DNA from: F22 sp963678855
GTDB lineage: Bacteria; Bacteroidota; Bacteroidia; Bacteroidales; Bacteroidaceae
Reading direction: 5' to 3'
NCBI GenBank assembly: GCA_963678855.1
Contig: OY787448.1
Location: 248,001-312,000, forward strand
DNA length: 64,000 nt
Shown piece by piece: positions 44,889 to 54,063 of this stretch. The notes beneath the pieces were generated by a model. The model did not search any database and had not been told where the DNA came from. It worked only from the letters and a program-made list of their open reading frames with translations. The position numbers and the translations under genes were made by a program. Numbering within the stretch: the first letter of the stretch is position 1; each line of letters opens with the position of its first letter.

Positions 44889-45384
44889 TATATTAGATTG
44901 CAGGATTTATTCAGCTCCTTAATAAAGCTCTTCCTACTTGTCGCAACCTTACCCTAAAAGGCTATAGCAAGTAAAATGTACATTTATGCTTTCGTGGTAC
45001 CAATTCTAAACATAGTCGGAAGTTATTACAGTTTGCCGACAAGGCCAATCAATGCACTATCTCAGTGAATTGTATAGACAAAGCAATCAACGTCATTTAT
45101 AGAATTACTTGCCGAAATCATATTCTGCTAGGTTATCAAAGAGCTTCGATAGCTTTCTTTTACTCGTGGATTTTTATTTAGCGAGTAACCTGCACACAGT
45201 TTAAGTTTTCAACTTTCGAGCAAACTTAAACTGTGTGCTTATTGTCTACCTCTCGCTTATCTTGATAGGATTTTTTTGTTGTTTACAATCAGTGTAATCA
45301 CCTTAGTGTGTCTGGCATGAGAGCTATCTATATTCAGGTACTTGATGCACTAGAAGTGCCCAAACGATTTAAAGAGAGGCGTGA
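44889..45384. other. 496-bp stretch without a supported gene
   Basis: No convincing coding frame on either strand. It holds a strong hairpin at 45192-45238 and, at its end, a 23-codon ORF (45316-45387) I cannot support. It may contain decayed sequence, but I recognise no family. Confidence 0.5.
45192..45238. terminator. 17-bp perfect hairpin in the 45 kb spacer
   Basis: GCACACAGTTTAAGTTT (45192-45208) pairs exactly with 45222-45238. It is isolated from any gene end, possibly the terminator of a lost gene or of an unannotated RNA. Confidence 0.6.
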
Positions 45385-46035
45385 TTAACGACGCTGCATA
45401 AATAAATCGTAGACTTTTTCATCATCTAAAAACGGATATTGCTTTAATATCGTCCCTACTCGCCCTTTGTTTGTAATACGAGGGGCGAGTATTCTTAATG
45501 CCGTCATTTGATCATCCTTGAAACTAAAGACCGACATTAATTTGATAGCTTGTTGACAAGTAAATAGCTTGTGGTCTACTCCCAGCTTCAAAATTTTCAT
45601 TTTACGGTCGTCAAAAGCTTGCTCTTTCATATCATGAAAGAGAGTTTTGAGTTCTTCATTTGTACATCTAGTAGAGAAAGCACGATAATAACCGCTGTTG
45701 ATGTCTGGATGATTAGTAGACACATCTACTTTATTAGTCTGCGTTTCCATCGGTTCTACAAAAGAATCCATGCCAACGACTCGTTCGTTTTCAAACTGAA
45801 CTGTTACCACTTTATGCTGTGCATTCCACAAGTCCAGACTTCGATACTCCCATTCCTCACCTTCCTTATTGAAGCGTCTACAATCAGGTTTATCAAAGAG
45901 TTTGTAGATTTCATCCATAGTCATTCCTTTATGGATGGCCATTACATTTACAGGAGTCACTTTCGTTGTCACACAACTGGTCATCATACACATCGTGATG
46001 ATGAACAACACTATCGATTTATTCAGTTTTTTCAT
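45385..46035 (-). CDS. DUF4476-type lipoprotein, 216 aa
   Basis: Start set at MKKLNKSIVLFII (46035) because a TATATTTG box ends six bases upstream. The lipoprotein signal ends MMTSC. The N-terminal part resembles a SmpA/OmlA fold (GMTMDEIYKLFDKPDCRRF), and the C-terminal 90 residues match DUF4476 (FDDRKMKILKLGVDHKLFTC, KLMSVFSFKDDQMTALRILA). Function unknown; probably in the envelope. Confidence 0.85.
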   Translation of the reverse strand: MKKLNKSIVLFIITMCMMTSCVTTKVTPVNVMAIHKGMTMDEIYKLFDKPDCRRFNKEGEEWEYRSLDLWNAQHKVVTVQFENERVVGMDSFVEPMETQTNKVDVSTNHPDINSGYYRAFSTRCTNEELKTLFHDMKEQAFDDRKMKILKLGVDHKLFTCQQAIKLMSVFSFKDDQMTALRILAPRITNKGRVGTILKQYPFLDDEKVYDLFMQRR

Positions 46036-46040
46036 ACTTA

Positions 46041-46048
46041 CAAATATA
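46041..46048 (-). promoter_or_regulatory. -7 box TATATTTG immediately before the DUF4476 gene
   Basis: Exact TAnnTTTG on the minus strand; the leader would be only about 0-3 bases. Confidence 0.55.
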
Positions 46049-46112
46049 ACCTTATTCATTCAACCGGCAACGATTTATGCAATAATTCGTTACATAGTGT
46101 TCTTTTTTTTTG

Positions 46113-46120
46113 TAACTTTG
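46113..46120 (+). promoter_or_regulatory. -7 box TAACTTTG of the nad operon
   Basis: TAnnTTTG match 66 bases before nadB. The leader contains a small hairpin, AATCTCC / GGAGATT (46150-46172); no known NAD riboswitch consensus is recognised. Confidence 0.55.
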
Positions 46121-46186
46121 GGGTCAAAATAAATAATTTCAACCATCTTAAATCTCCGCGCACTTGGAGATTAAAAAAATATAGAC

Positions 46187-47749
46187 ATGCGAAAAGTCGA
46201 TTATTTAGTTGTAGGTAGTGGGTTATCAGGCCTATATATCGCCTACAAAGCTTCTGCATATGGTAGCGTGATGCTTATCACAAAAAGAGGACTCAGAGAC
46301 AGCAATTCATACAATGCTCAAGGCGGTATAGCCGCTGTCTTAGATGAGAGAGATGATCCTGATCATCACTTTAAAGATACAATTGTTGCAGGGCGCGAGC
46401 TATGTGATAGCAGTGCTGTAAAAGTTTTAGTCCATGAAGGCCCCAAGCTGATAAAAAGCATTATCAACGAAGGTATGCAGTTTGATGAAGAGAATGGACA
46501 ACTGTCTCTCGGATTGGAAGGCGGGCACCATAAAAACCGTATTCTTCATGCTGGTGGTGATTCTACGGGGAAGGTCGTATCAGAATTTGTCATTAACAAA
46601 GTTATTCATTCCGAGAATATTACTATAGAAGAACGCTATGCCGTGTTAGGTCTTCTAAAAAAAGATGACACTTGCTATGGTGTACGTGCTTGGGATAAGA
46701 CAGAAAATCGAGAAGAACTTATCTACGCCAAGAGCACATTCTTAGCTACTGGAGGTGCTGGTGCGATTTTTTCACGTACCACTAATCCGTCAACCACTGT
46801 AGGCGATGGTATTGCTCTGGCTTACCGCGCAGGATGCCGTGTTGTAGATATGGAGTTTATTCAATTCCATCCATCTGGACTATATATACCCGATACCAAT
46901 AGAGCATTCCTAATTAGTGAAGCAGTTCGAGGTGAGGGTGCACATCTTCTTAATAAAGATGGTGAACGCTATATGGTCCCATTACATGAACTTGCTGAGC
47001 TGGCCCCAAGAGATATAGTAGCTCGTGAAAGCAATGCTCAAATGAGAAGAGACGGTTTACCTTACGTCACGATGTCACTAAAACATTTGGATGGTGAGCG
47101 TCTTAAGAAACGCTTCCCTACAATATATAATGCATGTGAACAATTTGGATATGACTTTACAGACCATATACCTATTTCACCTGCAGCTCACTATACCGTA
47201 GGTGGTGTAGCATCAGATTTATATGGCCGTGCCGACTTAAAACGTCTGTATGTCTGTGGCGAAGTGGCTTCGACAGGAACGATGGGTGCCAATAGACTGG
47301 CATCCAACTCCTTACTCGAGTGTGTGGTATTTGGCGAACGTGCTGTAAAAGATGCCATAGATTTGCCAGAGCTAAACGAGCTTCCTACTTACGAAAAGAA
47401 ATACTACCGCGATGCTGTGGCCATGCACGCCTATCATGCGTTGATTCCACGAGTACAAAAGATTATGGATGACGCTGCAGGGATTACACGTAGTGAAGAG
47501 CATCTTCTAGAAGGATTAGACAGGATTCAGGCTGAACGTATCAAAGTAAACGCTTCAGAAAACGAATATTTCCACGTGAAAATGAACAACTTGCTTACTG
47601 TGGCTGAGTTAATTCTAAAAAGTGCATTGTACCGCAAAGAAAGCCGTGGCGGACACTATCGGGAGGATTATCCACATGCTAATGGACAATACAGACTTCA
47701 TATTGTTCAACAAAGAGATAAAGATATAACAACAAGAGAAGTTGATTAA
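46187..47749 (+). CDS. nadB: L-aspartate oxidase
   Basis: FAD enzyme that oxidises L-aspartate to iminoaspartate, the first step of de novo NAD synthesis; fumarate or O2 takes the electrons. Seen: the FAD fold DYLVVGSGLSGLYIAYKA, SNSYNAQGGIAAVLDERDDP, ATGGAGAIFSRTTNPSTTVG, VDMEFIQFHPSGLYIP, and HYTVGGVASDLYGRADLKRL with MGANRLASNSLLE. 520 residues is usual. First gene of nadB-nadC-nadA. Confidence 0.96.
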   Translation: MRKVDYLVVGSGLSGLYIAYKASAYGSVMLITKRGLRDSNSYNAQGGIAAVLDERDDPDHHFKDTIVAGRELCDSSAVKVLVHEGPKLIKSIINEGMQFDEENGQLSLGLEGGHHKNRILHAGGDSTGKVVSEFVINKVIHSENITIEERYAVLGLLKKDDTCYGVRAWDKTENREELIYAKSTFLATGGAGAIFSRTTNPSTTVGDGIALAYRAGCRVVDMEFIQFHPSGLYIPDTNRAFLISEAVRGEGAHLLNKDGERYMVPLHELAELAPRDIVARESNAQMRRDGLPYVTMSLKHLDGERLKKRFPTIYNACEQFGYDFTDHIPISPAAHYTVGGVASDLYGRADLKRLYVCGEVASTGTMGANRLASNSLLECVVFGERAVKDAIDLPELNELPTYEKKYYRDAVAMHAYHALIPRVQKIMDDAAGITRSEEHLLEGLDRIQAERIKVNASENEYFHVKMNNLLTVAELILKSALYRKESRGGHYREDYPHANGQYRLHIVQQRDKDITTREVD

Positions 47750-47767
47750 CAATACTACAATTCGATT

Positions 47768-48610
47768 ATGAAGTACCAAAATTTGATTACCAAAATCATT
47801 GATTTAGCATTTGAAGAGGACATTTATACTGGGGATGTGACCACAGGTTCCATCATCCCTACTGATTTACTAGGTACCGCTACTATGACAGCCAAAGCTG
47901 ATGGAGTTATATCTGGTCTTGAAATTGTACATCTTAGTTTCCAACGTTATCAGGAAGATATCCAATGGAAGCCATTCGTTGAAGATGGCGCACACGTAAA
48001 AAAGGGTGATGTCATCTTAGAGATCAAGGGATATTATCCAGCCTTATTGAAGGCAGAACGTATCGCTTTGAACTTCTTCCAACACATGTCAGGTATTGCC
48101 ACAATTACGTCTAAATATGTACAGGAACTAGAAGGTACAAAAACTAAGATCCTTGATACACGTAAGACTATCCCTGGGCTACGTGCGTTAGATAAAATGG
48201 CTGTAACTCATGGAGGAGGTACCAATCACCGCATGGGGCTATACGACATGGCAATGATTAAGGACAACCATATTAAGATGGCTGGGTCGATTGCTAGAGC
48301 TATTGCCCAAGTACGTGCTCATGTACACCAAGACATCCGTGTGGAGGTAGAGACGACCAACCTAGACGAAGTGCGTCAAGCTGTAGAAGGTGGTGCCGAT
48401 ATCATCATGCTCGATAATATGAGCAATGAAATGATGGCAGAAGCCGTACAAATTATTGCTGGAAGAGCCATCACAGAGGCATCGGGCAACATGTGTATCG
48501 ATCGTCTTAAAGGTGTAGCCGCTACAGGCGTTGACTTTATCAGTGTAGGTGCACTTACTCACTCTGTAATGGCCATGGATATCAGTATGAACATAGAAAT
48601 CAACAAATAA
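47768..48610 (+). CDS. nadC: Nicotinate-nucleotide pyrophosphorylase (carboxylating)
   Basis: Converts quinolinate and PRPP to nicotinate mononucleotide. Seen: EDIYTGDVTTGSIIP, AERIALNFFQHMSGIAT, the PRPP-binding DTRKTIPGLRALDKMAV, HGGGTNHRMGLYDMAMIKDN and VEVETTNLDEV with IIMLDNMS. 280 residues fits. It starts 18 bases after nadB. Confidence 0.96.
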   Translation: MKYQNLITKIIDLAFEEDIYTGDVTTGSIIPTDLLGTATMTAKADGVISGLEIVHLSFQRYQEDIQWKPFVEDGAHVKKGDVILEIKGYYPALLKAERIALNFFQHMSGIATITSKYVQELEGTKTKILDTRKTIPGLRALDKMAVTHGGGTNHRMGLYDMAMIKDNHIKMAGSIARAIAQVRAHVHQDIRVEVETTNLDEVRQAVEGGADIIMLDNMSNEMMAEAVQIIAGRAITEASGNMCIDRLKGVAATGVDFISVGALTHSVMAMDISMNIEINK

Positions 48611-48618
48611 ACAACACA

Positions 48619-49551
48619 ATGAATAAAGAGCAATTGATAGCGGAAATCACCCGCCTAAAAGAAGAAAAGAATGCGGTTATCTTAGCACATTTTTATACTA
48701 TACCAGAGATTCAAGACATCTGTGATTTCATAGGCGACTCACTAGAGTTGGCACGTAAAGCTGCTGCTACAGATGCAGATATTATCGTATTCTGTGGTGT
48801 TCACTTTATGGCAGAAACAGCATCTCTTTTGAGTCCAGATAAGAAAGTGCTACTTCCTTCACTGGAAGCTGGTTGTTCGCTTGCTGATTGCGCAACAGGT
48901 GAACAACTTCGAGAATGGAAAGCTGCCCACCCTGGCGGTAAAGTAGTGAGCTACGTAAACACCACTGCTGATGTTAAAGCAGAGACAGACTATTGCTGTA
49001 CTTCTGCCAATTCAAGAACTATCGTAGCTGGTATGCCTAAGGATACACCAGTAGTGTTTGTGCCAGATAATAACCTTGGTACATACGTGTCGAAGATGCA
49101 ATCTCCAGAAGAGGCGCGCGATATGCACTTCTGGAATGGCTGTTGCCATGTACACGAAAAGATTACTGCAGAAATGGTTAAAGCAAAGCTTGAAGAATAT
49201 CCTGACGCTGAGTTCTTGATTCACCCTGAATCGAAGTGTATACATACTGATGAGATTCTAAATCACCCACGTGTGTTTATGTACTCTACTTCAGGTATCA
49301 TTCGCCATGTCGGACAGTCTAATTGTAAACAATTTGTGATTGGTACAGAGGAAGGTATACTTCATAAACTAAGTACAGATTACCCTGATAGAGAATATAT
49401 CATGATGGGAGATGGCTTAAGCTGCGAGTATATGAAGTTCTCTACACTTGAGTCTTTATATTTAGCACTTAAAGAAGAACGCTACGAAGTGAAAGTCTCA
49501 GAAGATATTGCTGAACGTGCTGCGCTCCCAGTATGGAGAATGATTAGATAA
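48619..49551 (+). CDS. nadA: Quinolinate synthase
   Basis: 4Fe-4S enzyme that condenses iminoaspartate with dihydroxyacetone phosphate. Seen: AVILAHFYTIPEIQDICDFI, DIIVFCGVHFMAETASLLSP, PSLEAGCSLADC, VSYVNTTADVKAETDYCCTS, PDNNLGTYVSKM, IHPESKC and the late GDGLSCEYMKFSTLESLY. The three conserved cluster cysteines can be placed. 310 residues. Last gene of the operon, closed by a very strong terminator. Confidence 0.96.
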   Translation: MNKEQLIAEITRLKEEKNAVILAHFYTIPEIQDICDFIGDSLELARKAAATDADIIVFCGVHFMAETASLLSPDKKVLLPSLEAGCSLADCATGEQLREWKAAHPGGKVVSYVNTTADVKAETDYCCTSANSRTIVAGMPKDTPVVFVPDNNLGTYVSKMQSPEEARDMHFWNGCCHVHEKITAEMVKAKLEEYPDAEFLIHPESKCIHTDEILNHPRVFMYSTSGIIRHVGQSNCKQFVIGTEEGILHKLSTDYPDREYIMMGDGLSCEYMKFSTLESLYLALKEERYEVKVSEDIAERAALPVWRMIR

Positions 49552-49561
49552 TCAAACATAT

Positions 49562-49618
49562 AGCTATAAAGAGACTGCCCAGAACACATCAAGTGTTCTG
49601 GGCAGTCTCTTTATAGCT
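49562..49618. terminator. Terminator of the nad operon, 26-bp perfect stem
   Basis: Arms 49562-49587 and 49593-49618 pair without mismatch around ATCAA; it can work in both directions. Confidence 0.9.
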
Positions 49619-49628
49619 TCGGTACCGA

Positions 49629-49760
49629 TTACTTATTCCAGTACTTATTGATTACCTTTTGAAAGCATGGATACTTCGCACCCATTTCATTCAAGTCGAT
49701 GCGTCTCTACTTCAGATAGCCTAGCTTTTTCATTTCTTAAGCACGATGTAGGATTTATTC
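49629..49760 (-). pseudogene. Unidentified gene remnant (C-terminal end only)
   Basis: On the minus strand the frame reads MKKLGYLK, an in-frame TAG, then RRIDLNEMGAKYPCFQKVIN and KYWNK before a TAA at 49629-49631. A neighbouring frame upstream reads GAYGSRLVGINPTSCL. This looks like the broken end of a former gene, but I cannot name it. Confidence 0.3.
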
Positions 49761-50024
49761 CTACAAGGCGACTACCATAAGCACCGATGGCTTGGGTTGT
49801 GCGGTCATTAGAAATGTTAAATCTCACACACAAAGCCTACTTAAAATGCCCTATATATAGCAATTTTAATAAGAAAACAATTACAAGATAAGATTTAATC
49901 GTTTTTTTTGCAACTTTACACGCCTCTTCTCTCGTCTTAGCAATGAAGACATTAATCAGTGATGGTTTTTTAAAACTTGCGCATTTTTTGATGAACTATC
50001 TAGTCAACCTTAAAGTGAAACATC

Positions 50025-50459
50025 ATGAAAGCAATTATCTTCAAATCAGTACTCGTGACAATTATGTTGTTCTTCGCCTCAATAGGTGTATCCTTTGCCC
50101 AAAATGACAATTTCTATCAAAACGTGATAGAAGATGAGGGAACTAAGACTATTAGTGTTTATGTAATGGATGAGTTTAACTCATTACGTAGATATAAGAA
50201 GTCAGTTGTAGACTTTGATATGTATAATCGCCCTACGATGAAGGTGGTTGAAATGTGGTCAAGAAATCAAGATAAATGGGAACCATGTCGTATTTTTAAG
50301 TACGAATATACCGATGACTACTGTTATATTACTATGAAATGGCAATGGAACTATGTATTCAAAAGGAATCAAAAATATTCATTCCCATTAGCTCCAGCTG
50401 GTATGGCTATTCCTAATGAACAGTTGGCTTTGTTCGATGTTGATTATATGCCTTTCTAG
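50025..50459 (+). CDS. DUF3836-like secreted protein 1, 144 aa
   Basis: A signal peptide (FKSVLVTIMLFFASIGVSFA, cleavage near residue 25) is followed by a small beta-rich domain: TKTISVYVMDEFNSLRRYKK, FDMYNRPTMKVVEMW and WEPCRIFKYEYTDDYCYITM. It aligns along its length with the proteins at 50841 and 51921 and fits DUF3836, a Bacteroidales family of unknown role. A perfect terminator follows at 50539. Confidence 0.75.
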   Translation: MKAIIFKSVLVTIMLFFASIGVSFAQNDNFYQNVIEDEGTKTISVYVMDEFNSLRRYKKSVVDFDMYNRPTMKVVEMWSRNQDKWEPCRIFKYEYTDDYCYITMKWQWNYVFKRNQKYSFPLAPAGMAIPNEQLALFDVDYMPF

Positions 50460-50538
50460 TTCTTTTCTAAAGGCACTCTTAATAGTAAATTTGACTTAGA
50501 TTGCTTATAACAGTTCTATACTGTTTCCTATATATATG

Positions 50539-50572
50539 GTTGAGGGTATGCTGACTTTAGCATACCCTCAAC
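50539..50572 (+). terminator. Terminator after DUF3836 gene 1
   Basis: GTTGAGGGTATGCT (50539-50552) pairs exactly with AGCATACCCTCAAC (50559-50572), followed by TTTTTT. Confidence 0.9.
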
Positions 50573-50840
50573 TTTTTTGTAATGCAGGGAAACGAACACA
50601 CGGATAACGAGCATGTCTGCTGTACACCCAATACACAGTAAAATCGTCTTATTGTCTATAGCTCTTTCTAGCTAAAGGGCTATCTTTAACACAAAAAAGC
50701 CCCTCCAGCTGCAACTTCCCATACAACTTATTCAGTCATATACTGTTAGTCACAGGTGGTTTATGCCCAAAAAAACGTAGTTTATAGTCTACCCTTACTG
50801 GTTATAGTCTTCAATTATGAACCGTTTAATAAGTACAGCT

Positions 50841-51281
50841 ATGAAACCAACTATTTTTAGATCAATCCTGATGACAATAATGTTGCTTTTCGCTTGTACG
50901 AGCGCTTCTTTTTCCCAAGAGTATCTATTCTTGTATGAAAGTGTAGAAACTGAGGAATCTGCTAGAGTGAAAGTTTATAAAATGAAAGAAAACAGCACTA
51001 AGGTACGTCTGTACAAAGAAGTTGTTGTGAACTACGATGAATTCCGTCGACCTATAGTTAGAAGCGAAAAATTATGGGTACCTGAGTACCGCACATGGAT
51101 TCCATGTCGTGAATATAATTTTGCTTACAGTATGGATTCATGCGTCATCAAACTTTGTTGGAAGAATGTATTCTGTCAAAAAGCTAGTGATAGAAGGGTC
51201 GCATTCTCATGGGAAGATGCAGGCTTTGGTCCGTATCCAACCGAAGAACAAATGGCCACTCTGATAAATCGTATCAAATAG
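50841..51281 (+). CDS. DUF3836-like secreted protein 2, 146 aa
   Basis: Start set at MKPTIFRSILMTIML because it aligns with the start of protein 1; an in-frame ATG 24 bases upstream is possible. Signal peptide then RVKVYKMKENSTKVRLYKEV, YDEFRRPIVRSEKLW and WIPCREYNFAYSMDSCVIKL. It shares the paired Cys of the other two copies. Role unknown. The spacer 50573-50840 shows nothing recognisable. Confidence 0.72.
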   Translation: MKPTIFRSILMTIMLLFACTSASFSQEYLFLYESVETEESARVKVYKMKENSTKVRLYKEVVVNYDEFRRPIVRSEKLWVPEYRTWIPCREYNFAYSMDSCVIKLCWKNVFCQKASDRRVAFSWEDAGFGPYPTEEQMATLINRIK

Positions 51282-51333
51282 AATCTAAGAAACTTATCGA
51301 TGTAGTATTACTATCGACAAATCATAAAAAAGT

Positions 51334-51360
51334 GGAGTACTTATCTCAAGTGAGTACTCC
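51334..51360 (+). terminator. Terminator after DUF3836 gene 2
   Basis: GGAGTACTTA (51334-51343) pairs with TGAGTACTCC (51351-51360) with one wobble, followed by CTTTTTATTTT. Confidence 0.75.
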
Positions 51361-51420
51361 CTTTTTATTTTGACACACACTTTGCACTATTTGCCCCCCT
51401 ATCCTACACTCCAAAAGCTA

Positions 51421-51428
51421 TATATTTG
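51421..51428 (+). promoter_or_regulatory. -7 box TATATTTG in front of the sulfatase remnant
   Basis: Exact TAnnTTTG match 28 bases before ATG 51457; the promoter outlived the gene. Confidence 0.5.
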
Positions 51429-51456
51429 TGTCAGCACCAAATAATAGTCCTCGTAT

Positions 51457-51750
51457 ATGAAAGACCTTAAGTATTGGTCATTCTTACTGGACACATTGCC
51501 GATGCAATTTTTGACTCAACAGCCGTCAACACAAGACAAGATCAAATCCAACATCCGCTAAACACTTTCCGACGATGAACGTACAGATGCACTAAGTTGT
51601 TACAATCAAGCAGTGCGTACCATAAATAATAATAATGCTCTCGGCTATGTATCTTCCCCAAATGTAGATACACTATCAGCCGAAGGTACACTATTCACCC
51701 ATGCTTATTGTTATAATCCAGCAAGTGGTGCAGAGCCTCTTTACTTTTAA
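51457..51750 (+). pseudogene. Sulfatase N-terminal remnant
   Basis: The frame from ATG 51457 has a TAA at codon 35 (51559-51561). It continues as SDDERTDALSCY, then SSPNVDTLSAEGTLFTHAYC, YNPASGAEP, and stops at 51750. This matches the start of the sulfatase fold (DDQRADALGCYG ... TPNIDALAKEGVRFTNAYC ... CxPSR). The catalytic CxPSR motif has decayed to CYNPAS, and some 400 C-terminal residues are missing. Non-functional. Confidence 0.65.
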
Positions 51751-51920
51751 CTGACTAAAGAGATATTCTTTTATCCCTACAAAAAAATATAATATTTATT
51801 TCATCCTTTGCAACTTATTCTTCTCTTAATGAGTCTTATATATGAAAACAAAATTACACGATAGATTTTGAAAACGCGTCTTTAAGAACTATCTAAATCA
51901 CCTTTTTAAAACGTAAGATT

Positions 51921-52349
51921 ATGAAACGTACAGTAACTAATACATTATTTTTATTTGTCCTGTTATGCTTTACCTTAATTGGTACTACTATGGCTCAACC
52001 AAATAAATTTGCTCACGATACAACGGTAGCAAATGACGGTACAGAAACTATCAACGTATATAAGTTTACAGAAGATGGTGGAAAGCTAAAACGCTACAAA
52101 GAATGCGTAGTCACTTACGATGACGAACATCGTCCAGTAAGTCGCACAGAAAGCCTATGGTGTGCTGAAGCACATAAGTGGGTAGCATGTCGCACATACA
52201 CCTACACCTATACAGTAGATAGCTGTATTGTAGAATTGAAATGGGAAAGCGCTTTCAAGTGTTGTAATAAGCAAGACGAGACTTATGTGTTTTCTATGGT
52301 AAAAGCCCGCTATCCAGAATACTTACTAGCTAATATGTACAAAAAATGA
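51921..52349 (+). CDS. DUF3836-like secreted protein 3, 142 aa
   Basis: A signal peptide (LFLFVLLCFTLIGTTMA) then TETINVYKFTEDGGKLKRYK, YDDEHRPVSRTESLW, WVACRTYTYTYTVDSCIVEL and a Cys pair in AFKCCNKQDE. Third member of the local family. The spacer before it (51751-51920) is AT-rich with no other feature. Confidence 0.75.
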   Translation: MKRTVTNTLFLFVLLCFTLIGTTMAQPNKFAHDTTVANDGTETINVYKFTEDGGKLKRYKECVVTYDDEHRPVSRTESLWCAEAHKWVACRTYTYTYTVDSCIVELKWESAFKCCNKQDETYVFSMVKARYPEYLLANMYKK

Positions 52350-52381
52350 TTACTACTATACCTTCTTGTTTATACAAACAC

Positions 52382-52416
52382 CGAAAGTGCAGCAGCCTAT
52401 GGATGTTGCACTTTCG
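52382..52416. terminator. Hairpin after DUF3836 gene 3
   Basis: CGAAAGTGCA (52382-52391) pairs with TGCACTTTCG (52407-52416); no clear T-run follows. Confidence 0.5.
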
Positions 52417-52461
52417 TGTGCTATAAACACAGACATATGCGGTCATATCAAAAAGAAATCG

Positions 52462-52469
52462 TATCTTTG
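52462..52469 (+). promoter_or_regulatory. -7 box TATCTTTG for the DEAD-box helicase
   Basis: Exact TAnnTTTG match, 22 bases before the ATG at 52492. Confidence 0.6.
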
Positions 52470-52491
52470 CCGCTTATTATAAAATTACTGA

Positions 52492-53847
52492 ATGACAAAA
52501 TTTACAGATTTCCCTTTGATAGCGCCTATCCAAAAGGCCATCAAGGATGCAGGATACACAGCACCAACCCCAATTCAAACACGTGCCATTCCTGAAATAT
52601 TAGAAGGAAAAGATATACTAGGATATGCTCAAACAGGTACAGGTAAAACAGCGGCGTTTACTTTGCCTATTATTCAAGGAATTGCGAAGACTAGTCCTCG
52701 CCATGGTATCAAAGCCCTTATTGTGACTCCAACCCGAGAACTTGCCATTCAGATTGGCGAGAATATCTCTACATATAGTCAGCACCTAAACAATGTGCGC
52801 CACGCAGTTATTTTCGGTGGCGTCAACCCTAGTTCTCAGATCAACAGCCTAAAACGTGGCGTGCAGATACTTGTGGCCACTCCTGGTCGCCTACTCGATC
52901 TACATAGCCAAGGATATATCAAGCTACACCAACTTGATTACTTCGTACTTGACGAAGCTGATCGTATGCTAGATATGGGTTTTATCCATGATATCAAGCG
53001 TATCTTGAAGATTATCCCAGAAAAGAGACAGACGCTTTTCTTCTCGGCTACTATGCCTAAGGAGATTGAACGCCTTGCGGCGCGCATGCTTACTAAACCG
53101 ATGACTATTGAGATAGCGCAAAAGAGTTCTACGGCAGAGCGTGTAGAGCAACAACTATATCATGTAGCCAAAGCTGATAAGCGCAAACTACTAGTGCATC
53201 TACTTGAAGATGAGACACTAGAATCTGTTCTAGTCTTCACCCGTACGAAGCACGGTGCAGACCGCGTGGCAAAGATATTGAATAAGGCTAAAGTGCCCGC
53301 AGCAGCTATCCATGGCAACAAGTCGCAAACAGCTCGTCAGAAGGCTTTGAAAGCCTTTAAGGCTCGTGATATTCGTGTGCTTATCGCTACTGATATCGCT
53401 GCACGTGGTATCGATGTAGATAGCCTATCGCATGTGATCAACTATGAGCTACCTAACATCCCAGAAACCTATGTACACCGTATCGGTCGTACTGGCCGTG
53501 CTGGCCGTGAAGGTGTGGCTATCTCTTTCTGTGATATCGAAGAAAGAAGTTATGTGGTCGATATTGAGAAGTTGATTCGTAAGCGCATCACGATGATTGC
53601 AGAGCATCCATTTAGTGAAAACGCAGATGCAATGCCTGCTCCTGTTGAAAAACCTGCTAGAAGACGTCCTAAGCCTTCTGAAGGACGTGCCAATTCTCGC
53701 TCTACCAAACCTAAGGCGAAAAAGCCAAGTAAAGGACCTAAAAAGGAGGGTGCTCGCGACGGTAAACCTAGTCATACGCACTTCAAAAATAAGGCCAAGA
53801 AGACAAGTCACCGCAAGCCTAGAAGACAAGAGAATACTTCTGTATAA
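52492..53847 (+). CDS. DEAD-box RNA helicase, RhlE-like
   Basis: All core motifs are present: Q motif PTPIQTRAIPEIL, AQTGTGKTAAF (I), PTRELA (Ia), DEAD within YFVLDEADRMLDMGF, SAT (III), and ARGIDVDSLSHVINYE with HRIGRTGRAGREG (VI). The 70-residue C-terminal tail is very basic (RRRPKPSEGRANSRSTKPK) and probably binds RNA. Such helicases assist ribosome assembly and RNA turnover. It has its own promoter and terminator. Confidence 0.94.
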   Translation: MTKFTDFPLIAPIQKAIKDAGYTAPTPIQTRAIPEILEGKDILGYAQTGTGKTAAFTLPIIQGIAKTSPRHGIKALIVTPTRELAIQIGENISTYSQHLNNVRHAVIFGGVNPSSQINSLKRGVQILVATPGRLLDLHSQGYIKLHQLDYFVLDEADRMLDMGFIHDIKRILKIIPEKRQTLFFSATMPKEIERLAARMLTKPMTIEIAQKSSTAERVEQQLYHVAKADKRKLLVHLLEDETLESVLVFTRTKHGADRVAKILNKAKVPAAAIHGNKSQTARQKALKAFKARDIRVLIATDIAARGIDVDSLSHVINYELPNIPETYVHRIGRTGRAGREGVAISFCDIEERSYVVDIEKLIRKRITMIAEHPFSENADAMPAPVEKPARRRPKPSEGRANSRSTKPKAKKPSKGPKKEGARDGKPSHTHFKNKAKKTSHRKPRRQENTSV

Positions 53848-53918
53848 AATCTTGTCATCCATTTACTTAAAGCCCTACATATGTATGCCTTAGATGTGTA
53901 CATTTGAGCCCTACATAT

Positions 53919-53962
53919 AAAATTCCAAGCCTTAGATGTCTGCATCTAAGGCTTGGAATTTT
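53919..53962. terminator. Terminator after the helicase, 20-bp perfect stem
   Basis: Arms 53919-53938 and 53943-53962 pair exactly around TCTG, ending in TTTTT. Confidence 0.9.
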
Positions 53963-53981
53963 TGCAGGATATAATCACTTT

Positions 53982-54063
53982 CCTACACATATATAAAAGT
54001 ACGCTTTTATATATGTGATTGCACACCAATTATATATATAAATGCAAGCAAAGAATTATATAA
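53982..54063 (-). repeat. Dispersed palindromic intergenic repeat, copy B (inverted)
   Basis: Holds a perfect 14-bp stem (53986-53999 with 54004-54017, loop TACG). Read on the minus strand it follows the same order as copy A at 24077-24154: TATATAATT, an A/T palindrome, GTGCAAT, an AAAAGCG-centred palindrome and TGTAGG. Confidence 0.65.

Noticed and set aside
45316..45387. 23-codon ORF before the DUF4476 gene end
   Set aside because: Too short, no promoter or context, and overlaps the neighbouring stop; could be chance.
46121..46186. NAD riboswitch in the nad operon leader
   Set aside because: Only a 7-bp hairpin is visible; no known riboswitch consensus could be matched.
45571..46218. 215-codon + strand frame
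   Set aside because: It is antisense to the DUF4476 lipoprotein, which has a signal peptide, domain match and promoter; the + frame overlaps the nadB promoter and start.
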